Shown here: positions 6,527 through 9,148 of the stretch, piece after piece
How positions within the stretch are numbered: position 1 is the first letter of the stretch
How the letters are laid out: every line of letters begins with the position of its first letter
Assembly: GCA_964519145.1 (NCBI GenBank)
Contig: CAZFHL010000024.1
Location: forward strand, 1-9,148
DNA length: 9,148 bases
Reading direction: 5' to 3'
Source of the DNA: CAZFHL01 sp964519145
GTDB lineage: Bacteria; Patescibacteriota; Minisyncoccia; Phycocordibacterales; WO2-35-19
Notes under the pieces: model-generated
Databases searched by the model: none
Seen by the model: only the letters and a program-made list of their open reading frames with translations
Told to the model about the DNA's origin: nothing
Program-made: the position numbers and the translations under genes

Positions 6527-6654
6527 AATTACAAAACTCTTTCTCATCACACCTTTTTGAACCACGGATATTTTTTTGCTAAAAAATTCCTCGAGCTCGC
6601 TTCGTCAAGCTCGCTAGGCTTCAAAAAGGTATGATTTCGACGAGTTTTGTAATT
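6527..6654. repeat. Branched inverted-repeat element, copy 2 (complete)
   Basis: The core at 6563-6619 matches 28-85 apart from two substitutions and one missing base. The outer stem pairs base i with base 13181-i without any gap: 6551-6561 with 6620-6630, 6546-6549 with 6632-6635, and 6527-6539 with 6642-6654, separated by one mismatch and a short symmetric internal loop. A single C/C mismatch (6562/6619) sits next to the core. Inner hairpins lie at 6566-6590 and 6594-6615. The outer stem sequence shares nothing obvious with copy 1. The element sits between the GC-rich island and the mraZ promoter, where it could also block read-through, though no T-run follows. Confidence 0.85.
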
Positions 6655-6676
6655 CATAAAAGAGACTTATTTATCT

Positions 6677-6698
6677 TTATCCACAATATTGTGGATTT
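6677..6698. promoter_or_regulatory. DnaA box within an 18-bp palindrome upstream of mraZ
   Basis: TTATCCACA at 6677-6685 is a perfect match to the classical DnaA box TTATNCACA. It overlaps a perfect 18-bp palindrome, 6679-6696, whose right half gives a second, 8/9 inverted box (TGTGGATTT at 6690-6698). The right half also supplies the first GTGG of the MraZ ladder. It may be a DnaA site, a dimeric repressor site, or only part of the operator array. Confidence 0.4.
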
Positions 6699-6760
6699 TT
6701 GTGTGGACTCGTGTTTGTTTGTGGTATAAAATGGTAACAAGTGGGAAGAAGTGGTTAATC
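6691..6760 (+). promoter_or_regulatory. MraZ operator array: GTGG-type direct repeats at 10-bp period
   Basis: GTGG or close variants occur at exactly 10-bp steps. GTGG at 6721, 6741 and 6751 and ATGG at 6731 are the strong units; GTGG at 6691 and GTGT at 6701 and 6711 extend the same phase. MraZ from E. coli is known to bind TGGG-type direct repeats separated by 5 nt, i.e. one DNA turn apart, in front of its own gene. The repeats here bracket the promoter of mraZ and fit autorepression of the dcw operon. Confidence 0.8.
6722..6732 (+). promoter_or_regulatory. Extended -10 promoter of the dcw operon
   Basis: TGG directly followed by TATAAAAT (6725-6732) is an extended -10 element, which can act without a strong -35; only weak -35 candidates are visible near 6702-6707. 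Transcription would start near 6737-6739, inside the MraZ repeats, leaving a leader of about 60 nt before mraZ. MraZ bound to the array would occlude this promoter. Confidence 0.55.
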
Positions 6761-6797
6761 TTGAAAAAGGTTAATTTAATGGTCGAAGATAATTTAT

Positions 6798-7235
6798 ATG
6801 TTAATTGGAGAATATACACACACAATAGATGATAAAAATAGAGTTTCTTTACCTGCAAAATTTAGAGACTTTATGGGTAAAAAAATAGTTATAACACCTG
6901 GACTTGATCATTGTTTGTTTATATTTACAAGAAAAGAGTGGGATAAAATTGCAGGTAAATTATCTGAAAATTCTTCAATGCTTAGTTCGGATATGAGAAG
7001 CTTTTCAAGATATATGTTTGGTGGAGCAAGTGAAGTAGAGGTAGATAATATTGGAAGGATTTTAGTGCCAGATTTTTTGAGGGGAAGGTCAAATCTCAAA
7101 AGCAAAGTTGTTTTAATAGGGGTACAAAATCGTATTGAAGTTTGGAATGAGAAATATTGGTCGGATTATAAGAAACAAGTTGAGAAACAAGCTGATGGTT
7201 TGGCGGAAAAACTTTCTGGTCTTGGCATAATGTGA
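6798..7235 (+). CDS. mraZ: Transcriptional regulator MraZ
   Basis: MraZ is a DNA-binding regulator, usually an oligomeric ring, that represses the division and cell wall operon it heads. The 145-residue protein has the two expected AbrB/SpoVT-like swapped-hairpin halves. The first begins MLIGEYTHTIDDKNRVSLPAKFR, ending near residue 23 (positions 6798-6866). The second carries VDNIGRILVPDFLR near residues 82-95. The DxxxR and LPxxFR/VPxxLR signatures are in place in both halves. The start is fixed by the family's conserved opening residues even though no good SD precedes it. Its likely operators lie 38-107 nt upstream. The stop codon overlaps the rsmH start by one base (TGATG). Confidence 0.97.
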   Translation: MLIGEYTHTIDDKNRVSLPAKFRDFMGKKIVITPGLDHCLFIFTRKEWDKIAGKLSENSSMLSSDMRSFSRYMFGGASEVEVDNIGRILVPDFLRGRSNLKSKVVLIGVQNRIEVWNEKYWSDYKKQVEKQADGLAEKLSGLGIM

Positions 7236-8125
7236 TGCATATACCTGTTCTTTTAAAAGAAGTGATAGAAAATTTAGATTTTCAGGATGGAGATGTTTAT
7301 CTTGATGCTACTTTAGGAAATGGTGGTCATATGGAAGCTATATATAAAAGATTTGGTTTGAAAATAAATTTCTTTGGTATTGATGCTGATTCAATATCAT
7401 TAAATATTTCAAAAGAGAGATTTTCTTCAATCAATTTTGATCCTAAATTAGCGGTTTTAAATTTTAAAAATATAGATCAAATTAAAGATATTTTTAGGAT
7501 AGAAAAAGTTGATAAAATCCTTTTTGATTTAGGTTGGAATACTACTCAATTTGAACAAGGTGGTAGAGGGTTTAGTTTTCAAAAAGATGAACCACTTTTG
7601 ATGACATTTAATTCAGAAAATTCTAAAGAAGATACAACAGCTTTTGATGTTGTAAATTATTGGGAAGAAGAAAATTTGGCAGATATTATTTATGGATTTG
7701 GAGAGGAAAGATATGCAAGGAGAATTGCAAAGAAGATTGTAGAAGAGAGGATAAATAATCCAATAAAAACAAGTAAAGAATTAGTATCTATAATTGAAAA
7801 AGCAGTACCAAAATCTTATCTTTTTGGAAAAATTCATCCTGCTACTCGTACTTTTCAAGCCATAAGGATAGCGGTAAATAATGAGCTTGGAAATTTAGAA
7901 TTAGGTTTAGAAAAGTCTTTCAATCTTTTAAATTCTAATGGAAGGTTGGCAGTCATATCTTTCCATAGTTTAGAAGATAGGATTGTCAAGAATTTTTTCA
8001 GATTAAAACAAGCAAATAATGAAGGAATAATTATCACAAAAAAACCTATTATTTCAAATGATTTAGAGATTAAAGAAAATCCAAAATCAAGAAGCGCAAA
8101 ATTAAGAATAATTCAAAAAGTATAA
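7235..8125 (+). CDS. rsmH: 16S rRNA (cytosine(1402)-N(4))-methyltransferase RsmH
   Basis: RsmH (MraW) methylates N4 of C1402 in 16S rRNA, in the decoding centre, using S-adenosylmethionine. A GTG at 7232 is also in frame, but the ATG at 7235 gives the canonical MHIPVLLKEVI opening and overlaps the mraZ stop. The SAM site DATLGNGGH lies near residues 24-32, FFGIDAD follows, and the signature GGRGFSFQKDEPLLMTF lies at about 109-125. KIHPATRTFQAIRIAVNNEL and the C-terminal SFHSLEDRIVKNFF are also intact. One departure: the motif usually read DLGVSS is DLGWNT here, starting at Asp98. Length (296) is slightly below the usual 310. It sits second in the dcw operon, as in most bacteria. Confidence 0.97.
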   Translation: MHIPVLLKEVIENLDFQDGDVYLDATLGNGGHMEAIYKRFGLKINFFGIDADSISLNISKERFSSINFDPKLAVLNFKNIDQIKDIFRIEKVDKILFDLGWNTTQFEQGGRGFSFQKDEPLLMTFNSENSKEDTTAFDVVNYWEEENLADIIYGFGEERYARRIAKKIVEERINNPIKTSKELVSIIEKAVPKSYLFGKIHPATRTFQAIRIAVNNELGNLELGLEKSFNLLNSNGRLAVISFHSLEDRIVKNFFRLKQANNEGIIITKKPIISNDLEIKENPKSRSAKLRIIQKV

Positions 8126-8131
8126 AAATAT

Positions 8132-8461
8132 ATGATTAAATACAAAATACAAAAAAATATTTTAAATATAGCATTATCAAAATATTCAAAATATTTTTTA
8201 GTGTTTGGTATTTTTATTTCTATCATTTCTTATACTTATTTTGCTAATCAAGCTGTTAGAACTTTGGCATTACTCGAAAAACAAAAAATAACAATGCAAG
8301 ATATTGAAATGAAAGTTTCTGAGCTTGAATCAAAGAAATTTATTATGGAAAATAAATTAGATTCAAAAATGGCTTCAAAGATGGGATTGGTCGAAGTCAA
8401 AAAAACAGATTTTATTGTTAAAGGAGAGAATAGAAATGTTTTGTCTATAAATACTAATTAA
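8132..8461 (+). CDS. ftsL: FtsL-like cell division protein
   Basis: This 109-residue protein has the FtsL/DivIC layout: a short basic cytoplasmic tail (residues 1-20, eight Lys), one membrane helix at about 21-38, and an extracytoplasmic coiled coil at about 43-80 with regular Leu/Ile/Met spacing, then a short C-terminal tail. FtsL partners with FtsB/DivIC and FtsQ/DivIB to activate septal wall synthesis by FtsW/FtsI. FtsL sequences diverge greatly, so the call rests on topology and on position between rsmH and ftsI, the classical place for ftsL. It begins 6 nt after the rsmH stop without an SD. Confidence 0.75.
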   Translation: MIKYKIQKNILNIALSKYSKYFLVFGIFISIISYTYFANQAVRTLALLEKQKITMQDIEMKVSELESKKFIMENKLDSKMASKMGLVEVKKTDFIVKGENRNVLSINTN

Positions 8462-8477
8462 TATCTATATTCTGAAT

Positions 8478-9148
8478 ATGATCTTAAGAATTAGAATTAT
8501 ATCGGCTTTTATTATAATAGTGGCTTTGGTCTTGATTATAAGGCTTTATTTTTTGCAAATCGTTTACAATGACTCTTTTGCAAGTGAAGCAGAGAGGCAA
8601 TATGTAAATAAAAATACTGTTTTATATAGTAGAGGAGACATATATTTTAAAAATAAAGAAGGGGAAAGTGTTGGAGCTGCTATATCAAGGACAGGTTTTA
8701 CTGTGGCTATTAATCCGAAACTTATAAAAAACGCAGATGATGTATATAAAAAATTAAATAATATATTTGTTTTGGATAAAGATTTATTTTTTGAAAAAGT
8801 TTCTAAAAAGGATAGAGAATATGAAGAAATTGTTAAACATTTAAATACAGAGACTATAAATAAAATAAAAGAATTGAATATATATGGTCTTACTGTGTCT
8901 ACTGATAAAACAAGGTTCTATCCTGGTGGTAAATTAGCATCTCAGACAATTGGTTTTATAGGATATAAAGGAAATGAACTTTCCGGTAGGTATGGTTTGG
9001 AGAGATATTATGAAGATATTTTGAAAAAGGATCCTTCAAAAGCATATAACAATTTTTTTGCTGAATTTTTTTCTAATGTGAAAGATTCATTGAAAGATAA
9101 ACCAGAATCAGAAGGAAATATAATAACTACGATTGAACCGTCTGTTCA
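8478..9148 (+). CDS. ftsI: Class B penicillin-binding protein (FtsI/PBP2), 5' part only
   Basis: The frame is open from ATG at 8478 to the window end, giving 223 codons; the transpeptidase domain with the SxxK, SxN and KTG motifs would lie beyond. Class B PBPs cross-link septal peptidoglycan. A basic start (MILRIR) is followed by a membrane anchor at about 8-28 (IISAFIIIVALVLIIRLYF), then the juxtamembrane segment and the SRGDIYFKN motif at about 51-58, which corresponds to the RGxIxDRNG signature of the PBP dimer domain, though the usual Asp-Arg is lost. Near 147-175 the pattern YPGGKLASQTIGFIGY and GRYGLERYYEDIL is typical of FtsI/PBP2. It starts 16 nt after the ftsL stop. Position after ftsL makes ftsI the best name; a PBP2-type enzyme is the alternative. 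Confidence 0.9.
   Translation, partial: MILRIRIISAFIIIVALVLIIRLYFLQIVYNDSFASEAERQYVNKNTVLYSRGDIYFKNKEGESVGAAISRTGFTVAINPKLIKNADDVYKKLNNIFVLDKDLFFEKVSKKDREYEEIVKHLNTETINKIKELNIYGLTVSTDKTRFYPGGKLASQTIGFIGYKGNELSGRYGLERYYEDILKKDPSKAYNNFFAEFFSNVKDSLKDKPESEGNIITTIEPSV

Noticed and set aside
6551..6630. A minus-strand reading of repeat copy 2 gives an open frame (about 24 codons) that could be a gene tail
   Set aside because: Copy 1 has an extra base and a stop in the corresponding frame, and the differences between copies keep base pairing, not codons.
6667..6858. Minus-strand ORF over the mraZ promoter
   Set aside because: It overlaps the operator array and the mraZ start and shows no protein family signature.
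1..9148. CRISPR array, tRNA or rRNA genes, prophage or toxin-antitoxin genes
   Set aside because: No regularly spaced direct repeats other than the 10-bp MraZ ladder, no recognisable tRNA or rRNA segments, and no such proteins among the genes.

Overview
The window looks like a low-GC genome of the Patescibacteria (Candidate Phyla Radiation), most like a Parcubacteria-type lineage. One sampled 60-base line of rsmH is 28% GC. Genes are tightly packed and mostly lack Shine-Dalgarno (SD) sequences. The LysRS, Mur ligase and Ddl are of divergent types that I associate with that group. This assignment is inferred from gene style, not from a marker-gene tree.
Layout. Positions 1-111 hold the first copy, cut by the window edge, of an unusual branched inverted-repeat element. 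A promoter then leads into an alpha/beta hydrolase (166-921), which overlaps by 4 nt a MurF-type Mur ligase with a membrane-anchored N-terminus (918-2369). A D-Ala-D-Ala ligase (2398-3684) follows and ends at a Rho-independent terminator. Next come greA (3794-4249), lysS (4297-5751) and an aromatic-rich protein of unknown function (5766-6290). A 507-nt gene-poor stretch (6291-6797) holds a GC-rich island that looks like a structured RNA with a nested 24-codon ORF, a second complete copy of the branched element (6527-6654), a palindrome containing a perfect DnaA box, and a ladder of MraZ-type operators around an extended -10 promoter. The division and cell wall (dcw) cluster then begins: mraZ, rsmH, an FtsL-like protein and the start of a class B penicillin-binding protein (ftsI/pbp2), cut by the right edge.
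How the genes work together. MurF and Ddl make and attach the D-Ala-D-Ala end of the peptidoglycan precursor. FtsL and FtsI build septal peptidoglycan, and MraZ probably represses its own operon through the operator ladder. GreA (transcript cleavage) and LysRS (tRNA charging) are housekeeping genes between the two wall modules.
The most interesting material is non-coding. (1) Two copies of an element share a nearly identical 57-58 nt core that folds into two hairpins, but sit inside long outer stems of unrelated sequence that are each self-complementary; a compensatory base-pair change supports the fold. (2) A 50% GC island presents SD-like GGAGG motifs in hairpin loops, in a stretch where none of the ten other gene starts has a recognisable SD. 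I cannot run homology or covariance searches, so novelty is not claimed, only flagged.
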